NCBI GenBank assembly: GCA_965199895.1
Contig: CBDATJ010000015.1
Span: forward strand, 186,001 to 250,000
Direction: 5' to 3'
DNA: 64,000 nucleotides
From: Bin55 sp965199895
GTDB lineage: Bacteria; Pseudomonadota; Gammaproteobacteria; Pseudomonadales; Azotimanducaceae
Each line of letters begins with the position of its first letter. Position 1 is the stretch's first letter. The notes below the pieces were generated by a model that was given only the letters and a program-made list of their open reading frames with translations, made no database searches and was not told where the DNA came from. The position numbers were made by a program, and so were the translations under genes. Of the stretch, positions 1-10,658 are shown one piece after another.

Positions 1-363
1 AGCTACAAAGTTGAGGAAGGGCAATCAGGATTCGTCAATACAGTACGTCGAGGAAGAATTTCTGCAAACTCAATCCAAGATGATCTTACCTGTGATGAGC
101 AAGTAGAACTAGGCTTGTACACGAATGATCTGGACTACGCTTTTGATAACTTAGACTGCGCAAGACGATTGTGGCTACAACCACCACCATGGTGGATTCA
201 GGACAATCCAACCTGGCAGACCTTTGTTGGTGACGAACGTTATAGTTCGTGGAGAGAATCCATGTGGATTACCGACCAAGCAATCGAAGCCTTGAAACCC
301 ACCTCAATCAGAGAATTATTCGCTCCGCGACGGCAGGTTTTTGTGAACTTTGATAGTGAATAG
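1..363 (+). CDS. 3' end of an unidentified protein gene
   Basis: Frame 1 is open from the first base to the TAG at 361-363, so this is the last 120 codons of a gene whose start lies outside the window. A TTG at 115 could act as a start, but the frame runs through it without a stop. The tail is rich in tryptophan and proline (PPPWW near residue 60, WRESMW near residue 85) and ends FVNFDSE. I recognise no family. It converges on the ABC permease gene with 3 bases between the two stops. Confidence 0.5.
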   Translation, partial: SYKVEEGQSGFVNTVRRGRISANSIQDDLTCDEQVELGLYTNDLDYAFDNLDCARRLWLQPPPWWIQDNPTWQTFVGDERYSSWRESMWITDQAIEALKPTSIRELFAPRRQVFVNFDSE

Positions 364-366
364 GTT

Positions 367-1569
367 TTAAGAGAGCTTGAGTTTATCGACACCGACCCAG
401 CGATCAAACAATACATAAAGAATGATCACACTTAGTAGCACGATGACTGAAATCGCTGCACCCAAACCCCAGTTGTTGTTGCTAATGTGATATTCAATTA
501 GGTTAGAAATCAATTGACCTTTGGTACCACCTACAATGGCTGGTGTAATGAAGTAACCAATGGACAGTATGAAAACTAACAAGCTTCCTGCAGCGATACC
601 CGGTAAAGATTGAGGTAGGTAGACTCTAACAAATGACTGTAATGGGTTAGCACCCAGCGACGAAGCTGCCCTCATATACGTGGGTGGTATCGAACTCAAG
701 ACTGCATAGGTTGGAAGAATCATGAATGGAAGCAAGTTATGGGTCATAGCGACCAAAGTTCCGGTCATGTTATACATCATTGATATCCGATTATTGTCGT
801 CAGTCACCCCCATCCAAACCAAAACATCGTTGATGACTCCTTGTTCTTGTAGCAATACTATCCACGATGTAGCTCTTGCTAATAGGGAAGTCCAAAACGG
901 TACCAACACACAAAGCAGCATGATCTTGCTGAGAGTGGGGGGAACATTAGCGATTCCATAAGCGATTGGGTAACCAATGATCAGGGTCAGTAAAGTCACC
1001 ATGAAAGCAACATAAAGAGTTCTCATATACAACGAACCGTAAACTCGTTGTTCTTCCTTCACTAACGTGATACTTCCTTCTTCAGACTTTTCTAAATCCA
1101 CTGCACGAAGGTAGTTTCGAGCACTGAATGGCGTTCCTGCCTCCTTGATTCCTCTCCAAAGCGTGAGCTCACTCCATCGATCATCGATTTCGATCATCTT
1201 AGCTTTGTAGTCTGTGACCTCAGCATTTCGTAACTGACGACCAGTTTTACCCCATACACTTCGTGTGCCTGGAGCAATTCGATTGATCCGAATCACGACC
1301 TTGCCGATGGTTCGATTTTCTTGCATTACGACAATTTCTCTTGCAAGAGTTTCGTATACCTCGGGATCCGGGAGCTTTTCTGCATTCCAGTTTTGCAATA
1401 GCTTCATCGTTTCGGGAATTTGCTTGGCTACTTCTCCATCGTACAGACTCTCTTTGAACATGGTTCCGAGTGGAAGTAGAAAGGTCACTACGATGAACGC
1501 AATGAGGGGCAACACCAGCAAAACTGGTCGAACGCGATCTTTGGCTGCAATACCTTGAAATTGTGACAT
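367..1569 (-). CDS. Polyamine-type ABC transporter permease (PotB-like)
   Basis: Inner-membrane permease of 400 residues for a spermidine/putrescine-type importer. A first membrane helix at about residues 15-35 is followed by a large soluble insert (about 40-178), probably periplasmic, and then a five-helix permease core from residue 180. The cytoplasmic EAA loop that contacts the ATPase is clear at residues 300-324 (RAASSLGANP, then VYLPQSLPG). The insert makes it longer than E. coli PotB, as in many PotB/YdcU-like proteins. It is the last gene of the operon, 16 bases after the partner permease. Substrate is inferred from family resemblance only. Confidence 0.87.
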   Translation of the reverse strand: MSQFQGIAAKDRVRPVLLVLPLIAFIVVTFLLPLGTMFKESLYDGEVAKQIPETMKLLQNWNAEKLPDPEVYETLAREIVVMQENRTIGKVVIRINRIAPGTRSVWGKTGRQLRNAEVTDYKAKMIEIDDRWSELTLWRGIKEAGTPFSARNYLRAVDLEKSEEGSITLVKEEQRVYGSLYMRTLYVAFMVTLLTLIIGYPIAYGIANVPPTLSKIMLLCVLVPFWTSLLARATSWIVLLQEQGVINDVLVWMGVTDDNNRISMMYNMTGTLVAMTHNLLPFMILPTYAVLSSIPPTYMRAASSLGANPLQSFVRVYLPQSLPGIAAGSLLVFILSIGYFITPAIVGGTKGQLISNLIEYHISNNNWGLGAAISVIVLLSVIILYVLFDRWVGVDKLKLS

Positions 1570-1585
1570 CAGATGACTTGGCAGC

Positions 1586-2437
1586 TTAGCGCTTTGCGGT
1601 CGACTTTCTCAGCAGTTCGACTGCGAGGAGTACCAGAATTGCCATGATGATCAGAAGAGTAGTGACAGCGAGGATGGTGGGGCTGATTTCTTCTCGGATA
1701 CCCGACCACATTTCCCGAGGAATGGTTCTTTGTTCGATCCCAGCCATGAATAGCACGATGACTACTTCATCGAAAGAGGTGATAAACGCAAACAAAGCAC
1801 CAGTGATGACACCAGGCGAGATCAGGGGAAGTTGTACTCGTCTAAACGTCGTGAAACCATTTGCACCTAAACTCGTTGCTGCTCGAAGTAAAGTTTGATC
1901 AAAACCAGCCAGAGTTGCCGAGACTGTTATGACTACGAAGGGCGCACCTATCATTGCGTGAGCTAAGATTAAACCAAGATACGACTGACCCAATCCAATA
2001 TCTGTGTAGAAAAAGAATACGCCTACAGCAACCACAATGATCGGGGTAACCATGGGTGAAATTATCAGCGCACCGACAAGTCTCTTGAAGGGTAGTCGAG
2101 GATCATTCAGACCCATAGCAGCAAGTGTACCGAATATGGTTGCTACCAGCGTAGCAAAGACTCCGATAAAAAAACTATTGCCTATAGCTCGTCCCCATTC
2201 TTCACTTTCAAATATCGTCCGATACCATCGCAAGGAATAGGCTTCAGAATCTAATTGCAGCATCCCTTCGGTGAAAGTGAAGTACGGCTCGGCGTTGAAA
2301 CTCAACGGTATCACGATCAATAGGGGAGCAACCAAGAAAATCACACCTAGTGCTACTACGAGGTTGACTCCACCCCCAGCGATATTCCACAAAATCCGGT
2401 CGTGTCGCATAGGTTTAGTTTGTTTGAGAGTGCGCAC
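1586..2437 (-). CDS. Polyamine-type ABC transporter permease (PotC-like)
   Basis: Second inner-membrane permease of the importer, 283 residues, about the usual length for PotC/YdcV. A hydrophobic helix lies at about 24-45, and four or five more follow from residue 85. The EAA loop is at residues 185-209 (RAATSLGANG, then LPLISPG). The first in-frame start is GTG at 2437; ATG at 2407 (residue 11) is an alternative, and neither has a convincing ribosome site. It lies 29 bases downstream of the damaged binding-protein copy and directly upstream of the PotB-like gene. Confidence 0.87.
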   Translation of the reverse strand: MRTLKQTKPMRHDRILWNIAGGGVNLVVALGVIFLVAPLLIVIPLSFNAEPYFTFTEGMLQLDSEAYSLRWYRTIFESEEWGRAIGNSFFIGVFATLVATIFGTLAAMGLNDPRLPFKRLVGALIISPMVTPIIVVAVGVFFFYTDIGLGQSYLGLILAHAMIGAPFVVITVSATLAGFDQTLLRAATSLGANGFTTFRRVQLPLISPGVITGALFAFITSFDEVVIVLFMAGIEQRTIPREMWSGIREEISPTILAVTTLLIIMAILVLLAVELLRKSTAKR

Positions 2438-2466
2438 CGACTATCGTGTTACGACTTACTCCCTCC

Positions 2467-3562
2467 TTATCGAGACAGCCAAGCGCTGAACCGTTCGGTC
2501 AGCTCGTCTTTGTACTCCGCCCAAAACTTCGGATCGTTGACCAAGTATTTTTTTGGAATTACTCGGTGCTGTAGGCATATGAGATCGCATATCAACACCG
2601 GTTACAAGGTGTTTACCGACCATCTCCCAGGCAGAATGCCGTAACGGTCCATATGAAATACGGTTGGAAATACCCGCGATAGAACTACTTCGAGCTGCAA
2701 ACTCCAATAGTTTCATGGCATTGTCCAAGTTAGGGGTTCCAGCAACAATGGAAAGTTGACCATAGTCTCTCAAGTGAGCGTCCCAAATGATCTTAAACGG
2801 CTGATCCTCTAGGTTTTGCGCATTAAATATTCGACCGTTGTATGCAGTAGAGAGCACGACTTCTTTATCAGCTAGGAGTTGGGGAGGTTGAGCTCCAGCT
2901 TCCCAGAAACACGACTGAATCTTGATCTTTCAGAGTATCTAGCATATCAAAGGCACGTGAGACTCCTTTTTCTGTTGCTAGAAGTTCGTACACCTTATCA
3001 GCTGGGACACCGTCCGCCATAAGCGCAAATTCCAAGTTGCCCACTGCCAAACGTCTCAAACCGCGTTTGCCCGGATATTTTTCCAGATCAAAGAAGTCTT
3101 CAAGGGTAGTAGGTGGATCCTCTTCAAACACGGTGGTGTTGTAGGCGATGATCGTTGCCCAAACTATGGTCCCTAAACCGCAATCCGAATTAGCACCTGC
3201 CAAGAAATCCTCTTCTGCAGGTGTTCCGTCCGGAGCAGGGGGAAGTTCAAGGTCGTCAAGAAATTCCAGTAACCCCTCATCGCAGCCAATGAGATCGTCT
3301 TGAGACTCAACATCTACCACATCCCAATGGATATTGCCAGAGTCTACTTGTGCTCGAATTTGGGCAGGCCACCGTTATAGTCCTCAAGGTTTATCTTGAT
3401 TCCAGTCGCTTCTTCAAAAGGCTGGAAGATAGCCTCGTCACATGCTTGTGCATAAGAACCACCCCAGCTAACAACAGTGAGTTTTTCCTCTGCTGAAAGT
3501 GAGTGGGCAAACGGGACAGCGATGAGAACAGTGACTGTCCAAATAGACTTGATTCCCTTCAA
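2467..3562 (-). pseudogene. Frameshifted second PotD-like binding protein
   Basis: This is a near full-length tandem copy of the intact binding protein just upstream (3590-4681). It keeps the signal peptide and the start ATG at 3562, but the homologous reading is split over several frames. A base appears lost near 3363-3366 (GGLP then RAQV in another frame), one gained near 2906 (before WEAGAQPPQLL), and one lost or gained in a run of seven A/T pairs at 2548-2554, after which the normal ending (FSAWLSR, stop 2467-2469) resumes. Either a redundant copy is decaying or these are assembly indels; three breaks in one redundant gene favour real decay. Confidence 0.82.
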
Positions 3563-3589
3563 TTTCTTAGAACATTAGTAGGTGAGAAA

Positions 3590-4681
3590 TCAGCGTGAAA
3601 GCCAAGAAGTAAATCGTTCTTTTAGAGTATCTTTGTACTCCAACCAAAACTCAGTGTTGCTGACAATAAAATTTTTGGAATTGTTTGGTGCAGTCGGCAT
3701 GTGAGGAAGCATATCTATCCCTGCTTCAACGTGTTTGTCTACAAAATCCAAAGAACTTTTTCTCAAAGGGGCATATGCGATTCGATTAGACACGCCAGCT
3801 AATGAAGTACTTCTTGCGGCGAACTGCAATAGTTTCTTAGCGTTTTCAACATTGGGTGATCCTGCTGGAATTACCATTCGTGCATAGTCTCTCATGTGTC
3901 CATTCCAAATGATCTCAAATGGTTGTTCTTCCATTACCTGAGCGTTAAAGATACGTCCGTTGTAAGCTGTCGTGAGAGTGACCTCCTCATCCGCCAGTAG
4001 TTGTGGAGGTTGTGCACCAGCTTCCCACCAGACGATGCTGTCTTTGATGGTATCAAGCTTAGCAAATGCTCTATCGACACCTTCTTCAGTCGCTAACGAT
4101 TCATAGATTTCGTCTACAGGAACACCATCTGCCATTAAAGCAAATTCCAAGTTGACCTCAACCACACGACGCATGCCACGCTTACCGGGAAATTTCTCTA
4201 GATCAAAAAAATCGTTGATGGAAGTAGGTGGATTTTCTTCAAAAACTGATGAGCTGTAAGCGATGACGGTAGCCCAGACTATCGTCCCCAAGCCACAATC
4301 CGAGTTAGCACCTTCCAAGTAATCCTCTTCTGCGGATGTGCCGTCCGAACCATCTGGGAGTTCCAATTGATCTAGGTATTCAAGCAATCCTTCATCACAA
4401 CCGATGAGATCGTCTTGAGGTTCGATATCTACAACATCCCAGTGGACATTACCCGATTCCACTTGTGCTCTAATCTGAGCCAGACCACCGTTGTAATCTT
4501 CGATGTTGACTTTGATGCCAGTCTCTTCTTCAAAAGGCTTGAAAATTGCTTCCTTTTGAGCTTTCCCATAAGAACCGCCATAACTCACTGCGGTAAGTGA
4601 TTCTTCTGCAAATACAGTTGCTACTACAGCTAATAGCCCTGTTGCGAACAAAGCTTTAATAACAATGCTAAACCATTTCAT
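3590..4681 (-). CDS. Periplasmic polyamine-type substrate-binding protein
   Basis: Intact 363-residue extracellular solute-binding protein of the PotD/PotF family, which captures substrate in the periplasm and delivers it to the two permeases. The N-terminus is a classic signal peptide (MKW, hydrophobic 6-22, cleavage near VFA-EE). The mature start, LTAVSYGGSYGKAQKEA, is typical of the family, and SNRIAYAPLR-type and MPTAPNNSKNF segments appear near the end. Its start overlaps the 3' end of the ATPase gene by 14 bases, so the two are translationally coupled. The duplicate copy begins 27 bases downstream. The exact substrate (putrescine, spermidine or another cation) is not readable. Confidence 0.88.
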   Translation of the reverse strand: MKWFSIVIKALFATGLLAVVATVFAEESLTAVSYGGSYGKAQKEAIFKPFEEETGIKVNIEDYNGGLAQIRAQVESGNVHWDVVDIEPQDDLIGCDEGLLEYLDQLELPDGSDGTSAEEDYLEGANSDCGLGTIVWATVIAYSSSVFEENPPTSINDFFDLEKFPGKRGMRRVVEVNLEFALMADGVPVDEIYESLATEEGVDRAFAKLDTIKDSIVWWEAGAQPPQLLADEEVTLTTAYNGRIFNAQVMEEQPFEIIWNGHMRDYARMVIPAGSPNVENAKKLLQFAARSTSLAGVSNRIAYAPLRKSSLDFVDKHVEAGIDMLPHMPTAPNNSKNFIVSNTEFWLEYKDTLKERFTSWLSR

Positions 4682-5810
4682 GTAATTTGTCGGTATCTCT
4701 AGTTAGTGCGCGACAGTCGAGGGCTGCCCATCCTACCTGGATCTTATCTCCGGGTAAAACAGCCCCGTGACCCACGATATTTTGGATTTTAATGATAAAA
4801 TTTCGGACTCCACAAGTGGTAACATTTAACCTCAAATGGTCACCCATGAACACAACGTCTTCAACTTTAGCATCGAAAACATTGACGAATTTGCCACGTT
4901 CAGGTCGAATTTCAATTCTCTCTGGTCGAATGGCAACCCAAACCTCGTCTTCAGGTTCATGTTGGGTGACTGCTAGGGCCTGTACTGCTTCGTTTCCGTC
5001 TAGATCAATATGACAAATTTCGTTTTTATCCACCTTTTTGACTACACCATACAGCACATTGTTCTCACCTATGAACGAAGAAACGAAAACTCGCTGAGGT
5101 TCTTCATACAGAATTTCGGGTGGAGCGATCTGCTGTATCACACCATCGTTGAAAACTGCGACTCGATCAGATAGCACCATAGCTTCCTGTTGGTCGTGGG
5201 TCACATAAATCATGGTTACGTCGAGTTCTTGGTGTAACCGCCGAATTTCGTACTGCATTTCTTCGCGTAATCGACGATCTAATGCACCTAGAGGTTCGTC
5301 CATGAGGACGATTTCAGGTTCGTAGACTAGGGCCCGTGCAATGGCGACACGTTGTTGTTGTCCACCCGATAGTTGGGAGGGATTTCGGTCTTCAAAACTT
5401 TGCAACTGGACCAGATCCAACACTTTCTTGACTTTGCTTTCGCGCTCTGTTTTGGGTACGCCGCGAACTTCAAGTGGGAATGCTAGGTTTTTGCCTACAC
5501 TCATATGAGGAAACAGTGCATAGTGCTGGAAAACCATACCGATGCTTCGTTTATGTGGCAATGTGTCTTGAATGGGTCTACCATCAATAGTGATGGTCCC
5601 AGAACTAATAGTCTCAAAACCCGCGAGCATCATCAGGCAAGTGGTTTTCCCTGATCCTGATGGTCCTAGTAAAGTTAGAAACTCTCCTCGGTGGATACTG
5701 AGGTTTAAGTTTTGAATGACACTCGTTTTATTGTCATAGCTTTTGTAGACGTGCTTAAACTCAATATGAGCGTTATCGTCTTCGTGATTGGATGATGGCT
5801 CGGCTGTCAT
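4668..5810 (-). CDS. Polyamine-type ABC transporter ATPase (PotA-like)
   Basis: Cytoplasmic ATPase that powers the importer, 380 residues from ATG 5810. The frame is open further upstream, but only by running into the rhodanese gene. Walker A is GPSGSGKT (49-56), the signature LSGGQ is at 147-151, Walker B IVLMDE at 167-172 and the H-loop histidine at 205. A TOBE-type C-terminal domain (about 290-375, including AIRPERIEIRPE) is expected for the spermidine/putrescine class. The gene starts 40 bases after the rhodanese stop and overlaps the binding-protein start. Confidence 0.92.
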   Translation of the reverse strand: MTAEPSSNHEDDNAHIEFKHVYKSYDNKTSVIQNLNLSIHRGEFLTLLGPSGSGKTTCLMMLAGFETISSGTITIDGRPIQDTLPHKRSIGMVFQHYALFPHMSVGKNLAFPLEVRGVPKTERESKVKKVLDLVQLQSFEDRNPSQLSGGQQQRVAIARALVYEPEIVLMDEPLGALDRRLREEMQYEIRRLHQELDVTMIYVTHDQQEAMVLSDRVAVFNDGVIQQIAPPEILYEEPQRVFVSSFIGENNVLYGVVKKVDKNEICHIDLDGNEAVQALAVTQHEPEDEVWVAIRPERIEIRPERGKFVNVFDAKVEDVVFMGDHLRLNVTTCGVRNFIIKIQNIVGHGAVLPGDKIQVGWAALDCRALTRDTDKLHEMV

Positions 5811-5850
5811 TGATCTAATCAGCTGGGTAGTGAGAAGAGAGTAGATTAAA

Positions 5851-6279
5851 TCATTTATTAAGGATTCGTCGAATCCAACGAGATTTGCTAGATGTATCTT
5901 CGACAGGGCGCTTTTCTTTTGCCCATCCAATGAATCCCGGGTCTAGATGAGCGACATCTTTAAATCCCATATCGATCAATGAACGGGTAGCCAGTGCAGA
6001 TCTTGCTCCGCCAGCACAATAGAGGATGATCCGCTTAGATTCCTTGAAGTATGTGCGATGATAGGGACTCGCGGGATCTACCCAGAACTCCAACATACCT
6101 CTGGGGGCGTGAACAGAGTCAGGTATCGCACCGGAGTCCACTCTTTCTTGAATCTCCCGAATGTCTACCAGTAGTGGTTTGTCTTTAGACTCCATTTCAG
6201 CTGCAACTTGTTCACAGCTTAAGTTCTCTATGGTTTGCTTTATTTCTCCGATAGTTTCAAATACCGGCTTTATGCTCAT
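5851..6279 (-). CDS. Rhodanese-domain protein
   Basis: Small single-domain rhodanese of 142 residues, probably a cytoplasmic sulfurtransferase or persulfide carrier. The active-site loop CAGGARSA starts at Cys88, and the preceding VDIREIQER (38-46) and ALATRSLIDMGF helix are typical of the fold. The C-terminus is basic (RWIRRILNK). It is first in the apparent transcription unit with the polyamine-type transporter; a functional link to transport is not evident and may be only co-location. Confidence 0.82.
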   Translation of the reverse strand: MSIKPVFETIGEIKQTIENLSCEQVAAEMESKDKPLLVDIREIQERVDSGAIPDSVHAPRGMLEFWVDPASPYHRTYFKESKRIILYCAGGARSALATRSLIDMGFKDVAHLDPGFIGWAKEKRPVEDTSSKSRWIRRILNK

Positions 6280-6334
6280 GAGGAAAAATCTCGTTCAGAC
6301 TAGTAAGGATCATAAATTTTAGTTTTTGCTAGGT

Positions 6335-7200
6335 TCAAACCTTGGATAGTACTTCATCTCGGTGACGTTTGATCGCATCGATATGTTGATCGACTGATTT
6401 GAAAACCGTTTCCCATGGTGACATAAGAGGTATGAGTCAAACCAATGTTCTGACAACGTTCGAGTCGTTTTAGTCTATGGGTTTGGTGTGCCTGTGATAG
6501 GCTGCATACATTCGACACCAATCTCTGCAGGGTCTCGACCATAAGACCTTGCTGCATCACGCATTTTTGCCACGTTGTCTTCTAAGTCACCGGTATAGAA
6601 AGGGAACCAACCATCCGCCAGCTTCCCCACACGCTGTATCACTTTGGGTGCGGTACCTCCTAACCAAACGGGAATACTTCCATGGGGTGGTCTAGGATTA
6701 ATCCCTGCATCTGTAATAGTGTGCCATTTACCCCTATAAGTGAAAGTGTGTTCACTCCAGGGTTTACGCATTACTTCGATTTGTTCTTCACTGCGTTTAC
6801 CGCGATTATGGAAGTTTTCATTGAGTGCTTCGTATTCAACTGGATTCCATCCCGTGCCAATTCCTAAGCGCAGTCTACCTTCGGACAGTATATCAAGACA
6901 AGCAGCTTGTTTTGCGACCAGCGCAGTTTGTCGCTGTGGAAGTATCAAGATTCCTGATACAAACTCAATTCGTTTGACAATGGGTGTAAGAAAACTAAAC
7001 AAAACGAATGGTTCATAAAACGTGTCATCGGCAGAGTAGGGTCCCGACCAATCAGGTCGACTAGCGGTGTTCGCGCCTAGTACATGGTCAAATGTGAGCA
7101 GGTGACTGTAACCTTCGTCTTCAACCGCTTGAGCAAAATCCACAATGTCATCGGGATTATTACCTATTTCGATTTGAGGAAAGACTACTCCAAATTTCAT
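6335..7200 (-). pseudogene. Luciferase-like flavin oxidoreductase, two frameshifts
   Basis: The first 241 codons give a clear luciferase-like monooxygenase family protein (MKFGVVFPQ start, FDHVLGAN, LRLGIGTGWNP, PVWLGGTAPKV), a flavin-dependent oxidoreductase fold that uses FMN or F420. After TGTPNP the frame stops. The family's C-terminus then continues in a second frame (RLKRLERCQNIGLTHTS) and a third (KSVDQHIDAIKRHRDEV, stop at 6335-6337). Both breaks behave as one-base insertions, near 6479-6484 and 6401. An AAGG ribosome site precedes ATG 7200. Either assembly error or a recently inactivated gene; substrate unknown. Confidence 0.75.
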
Positions 7201-7226
7201 AGCAACAACCTTAATTCGTACTTAGA

Positions 7227-8805
7227 TTAAGAACTACACGATAACATTGAACAACCAGTTCTCCTTCGAGCCCAATCTGGTCGTTTTTCTGCAAATCTCT
7301 CTTGACCTTGTTGTTCGGTGTAGGGATTCTGCAGCACAGCCATCCACTGATTAAGGAACTCATACTCTCCTTTTTCTGCGTCATCAATTGCTAATTGTGC
7401 TAGGTAATTTCTAGGGACGTAGAGAGGGTTTGTTAACTTCATCCTCATACGCCTAGCAATTTCATTTCCACCTAGGTTTCTCGCTTGAGAAAGGTACTCC
7501 TTGAGCCACTTATTGATTCGCTCTCGTAACTCGCCTAGGATTTCATCAGGATGGTAATAGCAAGATTTTTATTTGGTCAACCGGGCTAGGAGTTTGCTCG
7601 CTCTCACGTAAATCTAGGTCTGCTAGAGTTCGAAAAAAGATGGTCATGTCTGTTTCCGTAGCAGAAAAAATATGAAAGAGTTCATCGAGAAATTGCTTTG
7701 AAACACTTTCTAGACCCAATTTACGCTGCATGACTTGATTGAAATAGGTTTGAAACAGTGGTTCGAACTGCTTAAGTGCATCAGAAAGTGGTTTAGTTTC
7801 ACCAATGAGAGGAAAGATAGCGTTCGCAAGTTGTAGTAGATTCCATTGTGCAATATCAGGTTGTGCTCCAAAACGATAACGTTTGGTAGCCGCATCTGTG
7901 GTATTGGGAGTCCAATTTAGATCAAAATTCTCAACCCACCCATAAGGTCCATAGTCAATGGTTAGACCCAGTATCGACATATTATCGGTATTCATTACAC
8001 CGTGCACAAAGCCTACTCGGAGCCACTCAGCCATCAGGTGAGCAGTTCGGTCAACGACTTCTTCAAACCACTTCACATAGGAAGTGGGGGTCTTGTCAGC
8101 TTCAATTTCTGGAAAGTCATATTTGATAGTGAAATCAGCCAGAGCACTGAGAGTTTGAGTGTCCTGTTGTGCAGCGAATATCTCGAAATTACCAAATCGT
8201 GTAAAACTTGGTGAAACTCGACACACAACCGCCCCCAGTTCGTGTTGTGGATTACCGTTGTAGAGCATGTCGCGTACGACTTGATCCCCGGTCAGTATTA
8301 ATGAAAGAGCGCGAGTGGTAGGTACGCCCAAATAGTGCATCGCTTCGCTACACACATATTCGCGTAACGAGGACCGTAGTACCGCACGACCGTCTGCAGT
8401 TCGGGAGTAGGGCGTTAAACCACTTCCTTTCAGTTGTAGAGCGTAGGAGACGTTGTCGTTTCCCGTTATTTCTCCCAATGTGATGGCACGACCATCACCA
8501 AGTTGACCAGCCCATGAACCAAATTGATGTCCACCGTAGCACATTGCGTACGGCATGAGTTGGTCGGGACAAAGATTACCAGAAAACAATCGAACAAAAT
8601 CCTCTAGTTCCCAATCATCTTCTGAAAGTCCCAATAGCAAGGACATCTCCTTTGAGTAAGCCACTAGTTTGGGATCCGAAGTTCCTGTCGGATGAACAAC
8701 GGAGTAACAGGAAGAACGAACTTGTCGGATGTAGTTGCGAGTTTCGGGATCCCCCGGTAGTTGTTCGACGTACCGATTCTGGAATTGGAGGTCAGCGAGT
8801 GTCAA
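7227..8805 (-). pseudogene. selO: SelO-family protein adenylyltransferase, one frameshift
   Basis: SelO is a pseudokinase-fold enzyme that transfers AMP to protein side chains. Family hallmarks are plain: YGGHQFGSWAGQLGDGRA, LKGSGLTPYSRTADGRAVLRSS (split here), and HGVMNTDNMSI with DYGPYGW. The first frame stops after DQIKILLLPS. If one base is removed from the five-A run at 7566-7570, reading continues through HPDEILGELRERINKWL and NPLYVPRNYLAQLAI to the family's SCSS ending at 7227. Total length is about 525 residues, slightly longer than E. coli SelO. The start is uncertain (TTG 8805). A homopolymer indel suggests a sequencing error, but real loss cannot be excluded. Confidence 0.8.
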
Positions 8806-10205
8806 TCAGGGTGCGCTCATTCAAGTAAGGGAGTCCATCATCGGTTGTTTGGTCTAACGTAGGTTCCACAGATGGATAGTTCAAAAATTCTAACCTGTCA
8901 ACACAATGGGAATGTTCGACACACCTGTGCTAGGTCTGATTCGCAGCTGAGTGGACTGAACTGATGTTTGAGTGATTCTTCGTGACTTGGTCTTTTGGGT
9001 CCACCATATCCATCACGTATAGGATGGATGAGTATGCGTATGGTTCCCCGTACTTGTATCTACTGACCTGCTGAAAGTTCTACTATCCGACAGTATCCAT
9101 CCTTGGCTACTGCTATGGGGACTAATGCTTAAGGTCGCGGTTTGCACAAATGTGTCCCACATACCACTGCAGTTAGTCCAATATCGGAGCTAACCGAGAT
9201 CGAAGACTACTCGGAGAGTAGAACAATGCGACATTCGAGAAGTGCAATCGTGATATCGTTCAACATGAGGTTGATGAGAGAATGTGCTCATGTACCCACC
9301 TAGTAGCGTTCCAGCACCAATTTTCTGCATAGACACGTTGATTCTACAAGCAACCAGAGGATTCAGCAACTAGCAAGCACACCCCACAATAAATTCCTTG
9401 TTAGAGATGACTAGCTTGTACAACTTCAGAGATTCGGTAGGCTTATCTCGATGTATGTGTTGATACCTGAAACAGAGCAGCATATAGAAGTGAGAGTAGA
9501 GACGGGCTATAAGTGCTCCCTTAGGAGTATCACACCCAGATGTAGTAGCTCATCAAAGAGCAAGGTTCAAAGAATGCTGACCCAGATCGGGTGGTTCGAA
9601 ACAAGATGAGAAATTCAAAAAATATTATTTTATGGTAGTTAGTCTAAAATTCTTAACTAATACATGAATATTTTTCCTCATCTCAACAACCCACTCGCGA
9701 TTTCAATTGATGAGATTGATTTCATTCCATATGCTCCGATCGACTGATTGGATAGGTTCCGGGAAATTTCTCGACCGGTGCAAGCAATATCAGAAGTACG
9801 AAGATGTGATGATGGATGATGAATAAGGATTTATAGGTATCCCTGTACTACCTCTTGGGGAGCTTCCCAGCATCTACCCATTTCTCAACTTTTTATCCAT
9901 CTTCACTGCTGTTGTGACTTAGGTGCCGCTTGGTATTCAAGTGGTCCACAGGACCACTCATGTTGTCGGAAGTAGGTCGTCCGGTATCTTTATCGAGTAC
10001 TTTGAATTCCCCGAACTAAAGATCGTTCTGGGATACAGAGGTTACCCTGGACCAATGGACGTTGCAGTCTATTTGGTGTACAACTACCCGATGATTACTC
10101 ATCGAGCAAGACTGGGGACCATGAGTAAAACTCGGTTATCTTGGAGATCAGACACTCTTTCTGTACGAAACCGCTCATCGGGTGTACGACATCGTTTATA
10201 TCAAA
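8806..10205. other. 1.4 kb without a recognisable gene
   Basis: No reading frame here resembles a known protein. The only longer open frame (9923-10252, plus) has an unconvincing composition and runs into the lipoprotein gene on the other strand. The stretch 9606-9680 is notably AT-rich. The SelO promoter should lie at the left edge. I see no tRNA, insertion-sequence ends or repeat array. The general look is of eroded former coding sequence. Confidence 0.5.
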
Positions 10206-10650
10206 TTAGTCTGATTCTTCGCTCTGTCTTTCTAGTTCAGTCTTTGTTTTGAGTAGTTGTTGTATGTTTTCTCGGCGTTGTTCGATCTCTGCGATGGCTT
10301 CTTTCCATCTTTTCAGTGCTTCTGGACAACGTAGACCCTCCATTTCAGGCTCAAAGTACTTCCCTTCATGCTCTTTGCTTGGACTTGCATGTTGTACAGT
10401 GTTGTTGCAAACTCTCAACGAAGTCAGTGTATGCTAAACCCGTTGGGTTATCGTCTTCAATGTCCAAAAATCTGCAGACACAGTTTTCGACATCGCGCTC
10501 GTAATTTTCGATAGATGAAGCACTATCAGGGACACCACAACTGGTGACAAGCAACAACCAACCAATGAGCAGTACCGATAGTGTTAGAGCTCGAACAAAC
10601 CGCCGACTGAAAAAAGCACTAACCTTGTCATGGTCCAAATTCACCCTCAC
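10206..10650 (-). pseudogene. Small lipoprotein of unknown function, frameshifted
   Basis: The upstream frame (start 10650) encodes a basic N-terminus, a hydrophobic helix and a lipobox-like VTSCGV at about residues 35-40, then cysteine-rich sequence ending CTTCKSKQ before a stop. A second frame overlapping it (10366-10418) carries on with EHEGKYFEPEMEGLRCPEAL and a charged helical, coiled-coil-like end (EIEQRRENIQQLL). The two together look like one outer-membrane or periplasmic lipoprotein of about 148 residues with a single-base shift near 10380. No family is recognised. Confidence 0.5.
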
Positions 10651-10658
10651 ACTAGAAA

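Noticed and set aside
4668..5930. Longer start at 5930 for the transporter ATPase
   Set aside because: It would overlap the rhodanese gene by 80 bases and adds residues unlike any PotA; ATG 5810 gives the normal N-terminus.
7227..7250. Selenocysteine codon at the SelO C-terminus
   Set aside because: The end reads SCSS with an ordinary TGT cysteine codon, then TAA; no in-frame TGA is used.
9923..10252. 109-codon open frame on the plus strand
   Set aside because: No motif, no ribosome site, and its end overlaps a more convincing lipoprotein gene on the other strand.
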